From the NCBI RefSeq assembly GCF_002338065.1, contig NZ_DDHJ01000011.1:151799-215798 (forward strand): a DNA stretch of 64,000 nucleotides, read 5' to 3'. Position 1 is the first letter of the stretch; every line of letters starts with the position of its first letter. The position numbers and the translations under genes were made by a program. Origin of the DNA: Pseudomonas sp. UBA1879 (lineage in GTDB: Bacteria; Pseudomonadota; Gammaproteobacteria; Pseudomonadales; Pseudomonadaceae). Shown one piece after another: positions 7,315 through 16,440 of this stretch. The notes beneath the pieces are model-generated. The model had not been told where the DNA came from, ran no database searches, and saw nothing but the letters and a program-made list of their open reading frames with translations.

Positions 7315-8265
7315 ATGAAACGCATCCAGATCCTCGATTCCCACACCGGCGGCGAGCCCACGCGGCTGGTGCTGAACGGTTTCCCCGACCTCGGCACCGG
7401 CAGCATGGCCGAACGTCGCCAGCGGTTGGCCGATGCGTTTGATGACTGGCGGGCCGCCACGGTGCTGGAGCCTCGGGGCAGCGATGTGCTGGTCGGCGCG
7501 TTGCTGTGTGAGCCGGTGGACCCCGAGGCCTGTGCCGGTGTGATCTTTTTCAACAACAGCGGCTACCTCGGCATGTGCGGCCACGGCACCATCGGGCTGG
7601 TCGTGTCGCTGGCTCACCTGGGCAAGATCGGGCCCGGGGTGCATCGCATTGAGACGCCGGTCGGCACGGTTCAAGCGACCCTTCACGAAGACCGTTCGGT
7701 CAGCGTCAACAACGTGCCCTCGTATCGCTACCGCAAGAACTTCATCGTCGACGTGCCCGGCCTTGGCAACGTGACCGGCGATATCGCCTGGGGCGGTAAC
7801 TGGTTCTTTCTCATCGCCGATCACGGCCTCAGCGTCAGCGGCGACAACCTCGACGCCCTCACCGACTACACCTGGAAAGTGCGTCAAGCGTTGGAAAGTC
7901 AGGGTATCCGGGGTGAAGACGGCGGCGTCATCGACCATATCGAGCTGTTCGCCGACGACGATCAGGCCGACAGTCGCAACTTCGTCCTGTGCCCCGGCAA
8001 GGCCTACGACCGCTCGCCCTGCGGCACCGGCACCAGCGCCAAACTGGCGTGCCTGGCCGCCGACGGCAAACTCGAACCCGGCGCGCTATGGCAGCAGGCC
8101 AGCGTGATCGGCAGCCAGTTTGACGGCAGCTTCCAATGGCAGCATGGCGAGCGGCAGGTGGGCGACCGCATCGTGCCGACCATCCGGGGCCGCGCTTATA
8201 TCAGTGCCGAAGCCACGCTGCTGCTGGATGACGACGATCCGTTCGCCTGGGGCATCCGTTCTTGA
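7315..8265 (+). CDS. lhpA: 4-hydroxyproline 2-epimerase
   Basis: A 316-residue proline-racemase-family enzyme that interconverts trans-4-hydroxy-L-proline and cis-4-hydroxy-D-proline, the first step of bacterial hydroxyproline breakdown. The two catalytic cysteines are present: Cys88 in MCGHGTIG and Cys236 in SPCGTGTS. The N-terminal DSHTGGEPTR motif is typical of the 4-hydroxyproline epimerase clade. ATG 7315 has AAGGTG five bases before it. The gene overlaps lhpB and begins an lhpA-B-F-E run in the same order as described for P. aeruginosa. Confidence 0.93.
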   Translation: MKRIQILDSHTGGEPTRLVLNGFPDLGTGSMAERRQRLADAFDDWRAATVLEPRGSDVLVGALLCEPVDPEACAGVIFFNNSGYLGMCGHGTIGLVVSLAHLGKIGPGVHRIETPVGTVQATLHEDRSVSVNNVPSYRYRKNFIVDVPGLGNVTGDIAWGGNWFFLIADHGLSVSGDNLDALTDYTWKVRQALESQGIRGEDGGVIDHIELFADDDQADSRNFVLCPGKAYDRSPCGTGTSAKLACLAADGKLEPGALWQQASVIGSQFDGSFQWQHGERQVGDRIVPTIRGRAYISAEATLLLDDDDPFAWGIRS

Positions 8266-9395
8266 TCGCAGGGCGCGTGGCTGACGTGATTGTCATCGGC
8301 GGCGGCATCGTCGGCGCGGCCTGCGCGGACGAACTGGCCAGCCAAGGCCTCAACGTGTGCGTCCTCGATTGCCAACGCCCGGCCGCGACGGCAGCGGGCA
8401 TGGGCCACTTGGTGGTGCTCGATCACAGCCCGGCCGAACTGGCACTGGGCGAATATTCAGTACGGCTGTGGCGCGAGCTGGCAGCGCACCTGCCGGACGA
8501 CTGCGCCATGCGCACCAACGGCACGCTGTGGCTGGCCTGCAATGAGCCGGAAATGGCCGAGGCCGAGCGCAAACAGCAGGCCTTGAGCGCGTTCGGTCTG
8601 GGCTGCGAATTGATCAGCGGCGCGGCGCTGGCGGAGGTCGAACCGTCGCTGCGCCCCGGCCTGCTCGGCGCGCTGAAGGTCAGCGGCGACGGCATTCTGT
8701 ACGCTCCCAATGCGGCGCGCTGGTTATTGCAACGTCAGCCAGGTCGTGTGCGTCAGCGGCAGGCTGAAGTCGTGGCCGTCGAAGGCAATCGCGTGAGGCT
8801 CGCGGACGGTCAGTGGCTACAGGCCGACGCAGTCCTGCTCGCCAATGGCATCTACGCTAAAGACCTTTGCCCGGACTTGCCTCTGCAGGCCAAGAAAGGC
8901 CACTTGCTGATCACCGACCGCTACCCGGCGCAGATCAGCCACACGTTGGTAGAGCTGGGCTATATCACCAACGCCCACAAGGGCGACGGCCCATCGGTGG
9001 CGTTCAATCTGCAACAGCGTCCGACCGGGCAACTGTTCGTCGGCTCGTCCAGGCAATTCGACAACCACGACCCGGCCATCGACGCCGCCATGCTCGGCCG
9101 CATGCTGCGTCGGGCCATGGACTTTCTGCCCGATCTGGGCCATCTGAACGGCATTCGCAGCTGGACCGGATTTCGCTCGGCCAGCCCCGATGGCCAGCCG
9201 CTGGTAGGCGAACATCCCCAGCAACCTGGACTGTGGCTGGCGGTCGGGCACGAGGGGCTGGGCGTGACCACGGCCACCGGCACCGCCAAGCTGCTGGCCG
9301 CGCAGTTGCTGCGCACTTCGCCACCCGCCGAGCTGCAACCGCATCTGCACGCTTACCTGCCACAGCGCTTCATCGGAGCCCATGTCCATGCCTGA
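8262..9395 (+). CDS. lhpB: D-hydroxyproline dehydrogenase, FAD subunit
   Basis: A 377-residue flavoprotein of the D-amino-acid oxidase/DadA superfamily. The FAD-binding motif VIVIGGGIVGAACADEL begins at about residue 9, and the C-terminal GLWLAVGHEGLGVTTATGTAKL segment closes the flavin site. With the LhpF and LhpE proteins it forms the heteromeric dehydrogenase that oxidises cis-4-hydroxy-D-proline to pyrroline-4-hydroxy-2-carboxylate. The start is uncertain: TTG 8262 overlaps the lhpA stop and has a GGGG site nine bases upstream; GTG 8277 is the alternative. It overlaps lhpF by 8 bases. Confidence 0.88.
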   Translation: MIAGRVADVIVIGGGIVGAACADELASQGLNVCVLDCQRPAATAAGMGHLVVLDHSPAELALGEYSVRLWRELAAHLPDDCAMRTNGTLWLACNEPEMAEAERKQQALSAFGLGCELISGAALAEVEPSLRPGLLGALKVSGDGILYAPNAARWLLQRQPGRVRQRQAEVVAVEGNRVRLADGQWLQADAVLLANGIYAKDLCPDLPLQAKKGHLLITDRYPAQISHTLVELGYITNAHKGDGPSVAFNLQQRPTGQLFVGSSRQFDNHDPAIDAAMLGRMLRRAMDFLPDLGHLNGIRSWTGFRSASPDGQPLVGEHPQQPGLWLAVGHEGLGVTTATGTAKLLAAQLLRTSPPAELQPHLHAYLPQRFIGAHVHA

Positions 9396-9624
9396 ATTAC
9401 GCATCGACGGCCAGCCGTTTCGCTTCGCCCAAGGCACCACCGTCGCCGCCGCGTTAATGGCCTGCGGTGACCGTTGCAGTCGCACATCGGCCAGCGGCCA
9501 GCGTCGAGCGCCACTGTGCGGGATGGGGATTTGTCAGGAGTGCCGCGTCAATATCGACGGCCTGCGGCGATTGGCCTGCCAAACGATCTGCCGCGACGGG
9601 ATGCAAGTGGACACGCAGCCATGA
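9388..9624 (+). CDS. lhpF: D-hydroxyproline dehydrogenase, small [2Fe-2S] subunit
   Basis: A 78-residue ferredoxin-like protein. The cysteines in PLCGMGICQECRV and LACQT follow the plant-type [2Fe-2S] spacing C-X4-C-X2-C with a fourth Cys downstream, as in the small subunits of HcnABC-like and sarcosine-oxidase-like complexes. It would carry electrons between the two flavin subunits. Two ATGs lie close together (9382 and 9388); the second has GGAG at a normal 9-base spacing, the first only 3. The end overlaps lhpE (ATGA), so the three subunits are translationally coupled. Confidence 0.87.
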   Translation: MPELRIDGQPFRFAQGTTVAAALMACGDRCSRTSASGQRRAPLCGMGICQECRVNIDGLRRLACQTICRDGMQVDTQP

Positions 9625-10880
9625 CCGATCACGTCGACCTGCTGATCATCGGCGCCGGGCCTGCCGGAATGGCCGCTGCCCTGGCCGCTGCGACTACGGG
9701 CATCCGCATTGCGATCCTCGACGATAACCCGCTGCCGGGCGGGCAAATCTGGCGCGACGGGCCGAACGCTCAACTGCCGGCACTCGCCAGCCACATGCGC
9801 ACGCAACTGCAACGACCGGCCAACATTCAACGGCACACGGGCACCAGGGTCGTTGCCTTGGCAGGCCCCAAACAGCTGCTGCTGGAAGATCCCGAGCGCG
9901 GTTGGGTGCTGGGCTACGATCGGTTGATTCTGTGCACCGGTGCCCGTGAACGGCTGCTGCCCTTCCCCGGCTGGACCTTGCCCGGCGTCACCGGCGCAGG
10001 CGGGTTGCAGGCGTTGATCAAGGGCGGTTTGCCGGTGGCGGGCGAACGGATTGTGATCGCGGGCAGCGGGCCGCTGTTGCTCGCCTCGGCACACACCGCG
10101 ATCAAGAACGGCGCGGAGGTGGTGCGCATCGCCGAGCAGGCTTCGTTCGGTGCGGTCAGCCGTTTTGCAGCGGGCTTGTGGCGCTGGCCGAACAAGGCGG
10201 TTCAGGCCACAGGGCTTGCCCATGCGGCGTATCGAACGTCGGCCCATGTGCTGGAGGCGCTGGGGTCGGCGCGTCTGGAAGCGGTGCGCATGCAAGTGGG
10301 GAATCGGGTTGAAGACGTCCCCTGCGAGCGGTTGGCCTGCGGGTTCGGTCTGGTGCCGAATGTGGAACTGGCCTCGGCGCTGGGCTGCCGGATTGAAGAA
10401 GGGGCGATTGCCGTGGATGAGTGGCAGGCCAGCAGTCTGGCCGATCATTTCGCCGCCGGGGAGTGCACAGGGTTTGGTGGCAGCGAGCTGGCGTTGGTCG
10501 AAGGCCGGATTGCCGGGCTGACAGCGACGGGTCAGCAGGATCAGGCGCGTCAGCTGTTTGCGGAACGTCGGCGTTGGCAGGGGTTTGCGGACCGGTTGAA
10601 TCACGCGTTCGCCCTGCGGCCTGCGCTGAGACACTTGGCGCGACCGGACACGTTGGTTTGCCGTTGCGAAGACGTGCCTTACTCGGCACTCGCCTTTCAT
10701 GACAGCTGGAGCGCCGCCAAACTCAACACCCGCTGCGGCATGGGCGCGTGCCAGGGGCGCATTTGCGCCACTGCCGCGCAGACGCTGTTCAACTGGGAGC
10801 CGCCGCGGTTACGGCCGCCGTTCAGTCCAGCGAGGGTAGCGACGTTGGCGTGTTTGGGTGAGTCGGATTCCGCGGCCTGA
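9621..10880 (+). CDS. lhpE: D-hydroxyproline dehydrogenase, NAD(P)/FAD subunit
   Basis: A 419-residue pyridine-nucleotide-disulfide-oxidoreductase-type flavoprotein. The first dinucleotide fold has LLIIGAGPAGMAAALAA at residues 7-23, and the second has RIVIAGSGPLLLASA near residue 145. The C-terminal 70 residues form a BFD-like [2Fe-2S] region with CRCEDV and CGMGACQGRIC. This subunit type pairs with LhpB and LhpF in a complex resembling hydrogen cyanide synthase HcnABC. ATG 9621 overlaps the lhpF stop by four bases. It is the last gene of the lhpABFE run; a REP pair follows. Confidence 0.9.
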   Translation: MTDHVDLLIIGAGPAGMAAALAAATTGIRIAILDDNPLPGGQIWRDGPNAQLPALASHMRTQLQRPANIQRHTGTRVVALAGPKQLLLEDPERGWVLGYDRLILCTGARERLLPFPGWTLPGVTGAGGLQALIKGGLPVAGERIVIAGSGPLLLASAHTAIKNGAEVVRIAEQASFGAVSRFAAGLWRWPNKAVQATGLAHAAYRTSAHVLEALGSARLEAVRMQVGNRVEDVPCERLACGFGLVPNVELASALGCRIEEGAIAVDEWQASSLADHFAAGECTGFGGSELALVEGRIAGLTATGQQDQARQLFAERRRWQGFADRLNHAFALRPALRHLARPDTLVCRCEDVPYSALAFHDSWSAAKLNTRCGMGACQGRICATAAQTLFNWEPPRLRPPFSPARVATLACLGESDSAA

Positions 10881-11212
10881 GACCCTCTATGGGTTGAATG
10901 CGGCCTGCTTTTGATTCTGGCCAAAGGCCGTGGGAGCCGGCTTGCTGGCGAATGCGGTGTGTCAGTTGCCGAATAAGCTTCTTGACACGACGCTTTCGCC
11001 AGCAAGCCGGCTCCCACAGGTATGACGCCGGTCGCAGATTTTATGACCTATGCATGACCCTGTAGGAGCCGCCTTGGTGGCGAATGCGGTTTGCCGGGCC
11101 AACATAGAATTCCCACGGCCTTCGGCCAGAAGTGCGATCTCGGCTAGGCGTCGTACCTCATATGCCGCATCATCAACCTCGTCCTTCTGATGCGACGCGC
11201 TCCGCGGTGAAC
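10881..11212. other. Intergenic stretch with REP elements
   Basis: Between lhpE and the AraC-type gene. It holds one REP pair (10930-11017) and a lone related half at about 11061 (GTAGGAGCCGCCTTGGTGGCG). No further gene or clear promoter was seen. Confidence 0.7.
10930..11017. repeat. REP inverted pair (GTGGGAGCCGGCTTGCTGGCG class)
   Basis: GTGGGAGCCGGCTTGCTGGCG faces its reverse complement across 88 bp. This third REP class also occurs at 13196. Confidence 0.88.
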
Positions 11213-11956
11213 ATGATTGACCTGCTCCCCACTTCGCCCCCGCCCAACCTCGATCACCTGATCGCCAGCCTGGCGCTCGTCGCGCCGTTGCTGGATGCGA
11301 TCCCTGAGGTCGTGTTTTTCGTCAAGGACGCGCAGGCCCGCTACGCAATGGTCAATCAGACCCTGGTGCAACGCTGCGGCTTCAAGGAAAAACGCGATCT
11401 CTTGGGCCGCACCGCCGAGGACGTGTTCCCCGTCCGTTTCGGCCCGTTGTACACCGCGCAGGATCGTCGCGTGCTGGCGGATGGCAGGCAACTGAACGAT
11501 CAACTGGAGCTGCACCTTTATTACGGCAATCGGCCGGTCTGGTGCCTGACTCACAAGATTGCCCTGCGTGATGCTCAAGGAGCGATCATCGGTCTGGCGG
11601 GCATCTCGCGGGATCTGCAAATCCTGCAATCGCACCCGGCGTATCAGAAGCTGGCCGAGGTCGATGCCTACATTCGCGAACACTTTTCCCGACCGATCAC
11701 GCTGCAAGAACTGACGGCCATTGCCGGTCTTTCCATCGCGCAACTGGAACGCCACTGCAAACGCATCTTTCAGCTCACGCCCCGGCAAATGATCCACAAG
11801 GCACGACTTGGGGAGGCCTCGCGTCTGTTGCGTGAAGACCTGTCGATCACTGAGGTGGCGTTGCGCTGCGGGTACACCGACCACAGTGCGTTCAGTCGGC
11901 AGTTCCGGGCGTTGACTGGCGTCTCGCCCAGCGAATACCGCGAGTCCCAGAGGTAA
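11213..11956 (+). CDS. lhpR: AraC-family regulator with N-terminal PAS domain (LhpR-like)
   Basis: A protein of about 247 residues. Residues 20-130 form a PAS fold (VVFFVKDAQARYAMVNQTLVQRCG, then a TAEDVFP segment and GIIGLAGISRD near the end). Residues 145-245 form a two-helix-turn-helix AraC domain with LQELTAIAGLSIAQLERHCKRIF and the signature ITEVALRCGYTDHSAFSRQFRALTG. In P. aeruginosa the activator of hydroxyproline catabolism, LhpR, is of this family and is located next to the ABC transporter genes. The name rests on that context. The start is uncertain: ATG 11213 begins just before the PAS region, ATG 11162 and GTG 11132 are upstream, and none has a strong ribosome site. Confidence 0.78.
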   Translation: MIDLLPTSPPPNLDHLIASLALVAPLLDAIPEVVFFVKDAQARYAMVNQTLVQRCGFKEKRDLLGRTAEDVFPVRFGPLYTAQDRRVLADGRQLNDQLELHLYYGNRPVWCLTHKIALRDAQGAIIGLAGISRDLQILQSHPAYQKLAEVDAYIREHFSRPITLQELTAIAGLSIAQLERHCKRIFQLTPRQMIHKARLGEASRLLREDLSITEVALRCGYTDHSAFSRQFRALTGVSPSEYRESQR

Positions 11957-12318
11957 GGCTCCGCTGAAGGGTTGTGCCTGGTGATGCACCTGTGAGCGTG
12001 ATGCTTGCTGACGAACGCGCCAGAACGGCCACCTCGAAACCGACTGGGCTGACCTCTTCGTGAGCAAGCTCACTCCCACAATTTCCGGTCCGGCTACCCG
12101 TTCATCGCTCGCCCAACGTGCATCCATGAAGCACTCGGTCTGTATTTGCTCCTTTATGTAACACCGCTTTTGCGCGTCGGTCCGCGGGACGTTCGTAACC
12201 CACTGATCCCAAACCCAGAATCACACAGCGGTCAAACAGGCACGTCCCGTGCATAGAAAATATCGTATACGAAATTACTTATCCGGCCGTTTCCTGACGT
12301 TCATCCAATGAGGCTCCT
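11957..12318. other. Intergenic stretch before the ABC transporter gene
   Basis: A 362-bp gap. It holds a half REP (GTGAGCAAGCTCACTCCCAC) at about 12060 and the GTATAC operator candidate near 12263. No gene was seen. Confidence 0.65.
12261..12275. promoter_or_regulatory. GTATAC operator candidate upstream of the ABC binding-protein gene
   Basis: TATCGTATACGAAAT contains the perfect 10-bp palindrome TCGTATACGA (12263-12272), 46 bp before the gene. It shares CGTATACGAAAT with the site before the lhpC-like gene. Confidence 0.6.
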
Positions 12319-13137
12319 ATGAAAAAGCATGCGTTTGCAGTAGCCCTCCTCGCCGTAATGAGTTCTTCCTTTATCAACATGGCGTTTGCCGACAAGCTCG
12401 ATGACATCATCGACTCCGGCAAACTGCGCTGCGCGGTGACCCTGGATTTTCCGCCGATGGGCTCCCGGGATGACAAGAACAACCCGGTCGGATTTGACGT
12501 CGATTACTGCAACGATCTGGCGAAAGTGCTGGGGGTGACCGCTGAAGTCGTCGAGACGCCGTTTCCCGATCGCATTCCGGCGTTGGTGTCCGGGCGTGCC
12601 GACGTGATCGTCGCCTCGACGTCCGACACCCTCGAACGCGCCAAGACGGTCGGGATGACCATCCCTTACTTCGCCTTTCAGATGGTGGTGCTGACCCGCG
12701 ACAACACCGGCATCGCCAAGTATGACGACCTCAAGGGCAAGAACGTTGGCAACACCAGCGGCACCTATGAAGCCATCGCCCTGGAGAAAGACCAGAAAGC
12801 CTGGGGCACCGGCAGTTTCCGCGCCTACCAGACGCAGAACGACACGATCCTCGCCGTCGCCCAGGGCCACATCGATGCGACCGTGGTCACCAACACCGTC
12901 GCCGCCGCGACCCTCAAATCCGGCAAATACAAGGGCCTCAAAGTGGCCGGCAATGCGCCTTACGTGATCGATTACGTGTCGCTGGCGGCCAAGCGCAACG
13001 AGTACGGCCTGATCCATTACCTGAACCTGTTCGTCAACCAACAGGTGCGTACCGGCCGTTATGACGAGTTGTGGAAAAAGTGGGTCGGTGATGAAATCAA
13101 GCCCGCCAACCTGACCGTGCCAGGGGTTTATTACTGA
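12319..13137 (+). CDS. Polar amino acid ABC transporter, periplasmic binding protein
   Basis: A 272-residue solute-binding protein of the PAAT family (SBP family 3). A signal peptide of about 24 residues ends at AFA-DK. The mature protein begins with the typical DKLDDIIDSGKLRCAVTLDFPPMG and GFDVDYCNDLAKVLG segments, and the ADVIVASTSDTLERAKTVGMTIPYF region lines the ligand site. With the two permeases and the ATPase encoded from 15114 on it would import an amino acid; the setting points to hydroxyproline. The ATG has GAGG five bases upstream. A GTATAC palindrome 46 bp upstream suggests control by the GntR protein at 6366. Confidence 0.9.
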   Translation: MKKHAFAVALLAVMSSSFINMAFADKLDDIIDSGKLRCAVTLDFPPMGSRDDKNNPVGFDVDYCNDLAKVLGVTAEVVETPFPDRIPALVSGRADVIVASTSDTLERAKTVGMTIPYFAFQMVVLTRDNTGIAKYDDLKGKNVGNTSGTYEAIALEKDQKAWGTGSFRAYQTQNDTILAVAQGHIDATVVTNTVAAATLKSGKYKGLKVAGNAPYVIDYVSLAAKRNEYGLIHYLNLFVNQQVRTGRYDELWKKWVGDEIKPANLTVPGVYY

Positions 13138-13195
13138 GCCCGACATGACCACGGCGTTGGCGTCCGGCGATTTTTTTGCGCCGCACGCCCAACCT

Positions 13196-13282
13196 GTGGG
13201 AGCCGGCTTGCTGGCGAATACGGCAGTTCAGGCACTGATGTGTCGACTGCTCCACAGCTTTCGCCAGCAAGCCGGCTCCCAC
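13196..13282. repeat. REP inverted pair (GTGGGAGCCGGCTTGCTGGCG class)
   Basis: Second pair of this REP class. It lies between the binding-protein gene and the aconitase X gene, so it sits inside the presumed transcription unit. Confidence 0.88.
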
Positions 13283-13351
13283 AGGGGTTCGGTGTTCGGC
13301 GTGACAACAATGCGCGTCGAATAGCCTAAGCCCTCGTTTCAGGAGCCCACG

Positions 13352-15121
13352 ATGTCTGAAGTTTCATTGAACGGTCGGTGTCTGGTGGCCGGCAGTGCCC
13401 AAGGCGCGTTGTTGTATGCCGACATGGGCCTGAGTTTCTGGGGTGGGGTCGAGCCGTTTACCGGTGAGGTGATCGACCGCCATCACCCCCTCAGCGACCA
13501 GATCATCACCGGCAAAGTATTGGCGATTCCCAGCGGACGCGGGTCGTGCACCGGCAGCAGCGTGTTGCTGGAGTTGATCCTCAACGGCCATGCCCCGGCC
13601 GCGCTGGTGTTCGAACGGGTCGAAGACATCCTGACCCTGGGCGTGCTGGTGGCCGAGCAGATGTTCGGCCATTCGATCCCGGTCATCAGCCTCGGCGAAG
13701 CGGGGTTTGCGGCCTTGCGCGAAGTGAAATACCTCCGGGTCGAAGACGCCCGTGTCACTGCTTTCGACATCCTGCCTCCGGCAATGCCTCCTCGCGCGCC
13801 GGTGCAGCAAAGCGCGTTGCACAGCACCCTCAACCTCACCGAAATGGATCAGGCCTTTCTCGACGGTGCTTACGGCAAGGCTGCTCAAGTGGCGATGGGC
13901 ATCATCCTGCGCATGGCCGAGCTGCAAGGCGCGACCGAGTTGCTGGACATCACCCAAGCGCACATCGACGGCTGCATTTACACCGGCCCCGCCAGCCTGC
14001 GCTTCGCCCGGCAACTGGTGGACTGGGACGCGAAAGTCCGGGTGCCGACCACCCTCAATTCCATTTCCGTGGACAAACGCCGCTGGCGCGAACTGGGCGT
14101 GGACCCGGCGCTGGGCGAGCCGTCCAGCCAGTTGGGCGACGCTTATCTGGACATGGGCGCACGGGTCAGCTTCACCTGCGCACCGTACCTGCTGGACAGC
14201 GCGCCGGAGCTGGGCGAGCAGATCGTCTGGGCCGAATCCAACGCGGTGGTCTACGCCAACAGCGTGATCGGCGCGCGCACCCTGAAGTACCCGGATTATC
14301 TCGACATCTGCATCGCCCTTACCGGTCGCGCGCCGAAGATCGGCTGTCACCTGACGCAACAGCGGCTGGCCACGTTGCGCATCGACGTGCCCGACCTCGG
14401 CGAGCTGGACGACAGTTTTTACCCGCTGCTGGGCTATCACGTGGGCCTGCTTTGTGGCGCGAGCATTCCGGTAATCTGCGGCCTGGAACACAAGGCGCCG
14501 ACCCTCGACGACCTCAAAGCCTTCGGCGCCGCGTTCGGCACCACGTCCGCGTCGCCGATGTTTCACATCGCAGGCGTGACCCCGGAGGCCACCACTGCCG
14601 AACTGGCTTTGGGCGGCGGCTCGCCCGATAAAATCTTCAGCGTCAGCGAGCGGGATCTGCTGCACAGCTGGCGGGAGCTGAACAGTGCGCAAAGCCCCGA
14701 CGTCGACGCCGTGACCTTGGGCAACCCGCATTTTTCCCTGAGCGAATGCGCCACCCTCGCGCGTCTGTGCGAGGGCCGACGCAAGCTCGACAGCGTGGCC
14801 ATCGTCATCACCTGCGGTCGTGCCACCCTGGAGCGCGCGCAGCAGGCAGGTCATGTCGCGACGCTGGAAAGCTTCGGCGTGCAGTTCGTCACCGACACCT
14901 GCTGGTGCATGCTCGGGGAGCCGGTGATTCCGCCGAAGGCGCGCACCCTGATGACCAACTCCGGCAAGTACGCGCACTACGCGCCGGGTCTGGTGGGACG
15001 TCGGGTGCATTTCGCCAGCCTGGCCGAGTGCGTCGACAGCGCGTGCTCGGGCACGGCCAGCGGGCGTTTACCGGTGTGGCTGCGCGCGGCCGAAAAGGCT
15101 GAGGCGCTGACGCATGTTTGA
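13352..15121 (+). CDS. Aconitase X, fused type (probable cis-3-hydroxy-L-proline dehydratase)
   Basis: A 589-residue protein in which the swivel domain (about residues 1-140, with the GRGSCTGSS substrate loop at 62-70) is fused to the large catalytic domain of aconitase X. The large domain shows MAELQGATELLDITQAHIDG, the PTTLNSISVD segment and a C-terminal DTCWCM motif near residue 515. Fused AcnX proteins have been shown to dehydrate cis-3-hydroxy-L-proline to pyrroline-2-carboxylate, so this is the likely reaction here. A pyrroline-2-carboxylate reductase would be needed to reach proline and is not in the window. ATG 13352 has AGGAG upstream, and the gene overlaps the first permease gene. 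Confidence 0.85.
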   Translation: MSEVSLNGRCLVAGSAQGALLYADMGLSFWGGVEPFTGEVIDRHHPLSDQIITGKVLAIPSGRGSCTGSSVLLELILNGHAPAALVFERVEDILTLGVLVAEQMFGHSIPVISLGEAGFAALREVKYLRVEDARVTAFDILPPAMPPRAPVQQSALHSTLNLTEMDQAFLDGAYGKAAQVAMGIILRMAELQGATELLDITQAHIDGCIYTGPASLRFARQLVDWDAKVRVPTTLNSISVDKRRWRELGVDPALGEPSSQLGDAYLDMGARVSFTCAPYLLDSAPELGEQIVWAESNAVVYANSVIGARTLKYPDYLDICIALTGRAPKIGCHLTQQRLATLRIDVPDLGELDDSFYPLLGYHVGLLCGASIPVICGLEHKAPTLDDLKAFGAAFGTTSASPMFHIAGVTPEATTAELALGGGSPDKIFSVSERDLLHSWRELNSAQSPDVDAVTLGNPHFSLSECATLARLCEGRRKLDSVAIVITCGRATLERAQQAGHVATLESFGVQFVTDTCWCMLGEPVIPPKARTLMTNSGKYAHYAPGLVGRRVHFASLAECVDSACSGTASGRLPVWLRAAEKAEALTHV

Positions 15122-15779
15122 CTACAGCTTCCACTGGCGCGCCGCGTTCAAAGCCCTGCCGGACATGCTCGACGGCGCGATTGTCACGTTTCAGACCGCG
15201 GCGCTGTCGATGATTCTCGGGGTGATCATCGCGCTGTTTCTGGTGTTCATGCGTCAGGGCAAGAACCCGATATTCCGAGGCTTCGCGGCGACCTGGATTT
15301 CCATTGCCCGCAACACCCCTTCGCTGTTCCAGGTGTACATCCTGTATTTCGGCCTTGGCTCGTTCGGCTTGCACGTCAGTTCGTGGGTCGCGCTGCTGGC
15401 GGGGATCACCATCAACAACGCCGGCTACCTGGCGGAGAACTTTCGCGGCGGCTTGAAGGCCGTGCCGGACACGCAGTTGCGCGCCGCCCGCTCGCTGGGC
15501 ATGAGCGCGCCCCAGGCGTATCGGCTGATCGTCATCCCGCAACTGCTGCGCATCGTTTACTACCCGTTGACCAACCAGATGGTCTGGGCCGTTCTGATGA
15601 CGTCGATGGGCGTGATCGTCGGGCTGAACAACGACCTGACCGGCGTGACCCAGGACTACAACGTCAAGACCTTCCGCACCTTCGAGTTCTTCGCCATCGC
15701 GGCGGTGCTGTATTACCTGATCGCCAAATTGATCGTGGCCGTGGCACGGCTGCTGTCATGGCGCCTGTTCCGGTATTGA
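15114..15779 (+). CDS. Polar amino acid ABC transporter, permease 1
   Basis: A 221-residue inner-membrane protein with about five hydrophobic segments. It carries the HisM/GlnP-type EAA loop (ENFRGGLKAVPDTQLRAARSLGMSAPQAYRLIVIPQLLR, about residues 108-146) that contacts the ATPase. It forms a heterodimer with the next permease. The start overlaps the end of the aconitase X gene by 8 bases, which ties the transporter to that enzyme. Confidence 0.92.
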   Translation: MFDYSFHWRAAFKALPDMLDGAIVTFQTAALSMILGVIIALFLVFMRQGKNPIFRGFAATWISIARNTPSLFQVYILYFGLGSFGLHVSSWVALLAGITINNAGYLAENFRGGLKAVPDTQLRAARSLGMSAPQAYRLIVIPQLLRIVYYPLTNQMVWAVLMTSMGVIVGLNNDLTGVTQDYNVKTFRTFEFFAIAAVLYYLIAKLIVAVARLLSWRLFRY

Positions 15780-15789
15780 GGAGCTGACC

Positions 15790-16440
15790 ATGTTCGACAG
15801 CACATTCAGCTGGGGCGATTTGCAATTCATGCTGCAAGGGGCGTGGGTGACGATCCTGCTGACCCTCGTCTCGATGCTGATCGGCACCCTCGCCGGGGTG
15901 GTCTGCGGCATGGCCCGGGCGCTGTTGCCGCGCAGTACGATCCCGCTGGCGTGGCTGCTCGACGTGTTCCGCAGCGTACCGTTGCTGATTCAATTCGTGC
16001 TGTTCAACGCGTTGAAAAGCATCGCCGGGCTGAACTGGAGCGCCTTCACCGTCGCCTGCATCGTGCTCGGTTTGTACGTGACGGCCTATTGCACCGAAAT
16101 CGTTCGCAGCGGCGTGCTGTCGGTGCCGCTCAACCTGCGCCGCGCCAGCCGTTCGCTGGGCCTGACGTACTGGCAGGACCTGCGCCAGATCGTCATGCCG
16201 ATGGCGACCCGCGTGGCCTTCCCTGGCTGGGTCAACCTGCTGCTGTCGGTGATGAAAGACACCGCGCTGGTGATGTGGATCGGCATCGTCGAGCTGCTGC
16301 GCGCCTCGCAAACCATCGTCACCCGCATTCAGGAACCGCTGCTGGTGCTGTGCATCGCAGGCCTCATTTACTACGTCATGAGTCTGGTGATCGCCCGTCT
16401 GGGTGCCCGACTGGAAACAAGGTGGCAGGAAAATGATTGA
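15790..16440 (+). CDS. Polar amino acid ABC transporter, permease 2
   Basis: A 216-residue inner-membrane protein of the same family. The EAA loop is visible as TEIVRSGVLSVPLNLRRASRSLGLTYWQDLRQIVMP (about residues 100-135). It follows permease 1 by 10 bp and overlaps the ATPase gene by 8 bases, so all three are one operon. Confidence 0.92.
   Translation: MFDSTFSWGDLQFMLQGAWVTILLTLVSMLIGTLAGVVCGMARALLPRSTIPLAWLLDVFRSVPLLIQFVLFNALKSIAGLNWSAFTVACIVLGLYVTAYCTEIVRSGVLSVPLNLRRASRSLGLTYWQDLRQIVMPMATRVAFPGWVNLLLSVMKDTALVMWIGIVELLRASQTIVTRIQEPLLVLCIAGLIYYVMSLVIARLGARLETRWQEND

Noticed and set aside
13364..15010. A 548-codon open frame opposite the aconitase X gene
   Set aside because: Antisense shadow. 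It has no recognisable domains and overlaps a clear enzyme gene completely.
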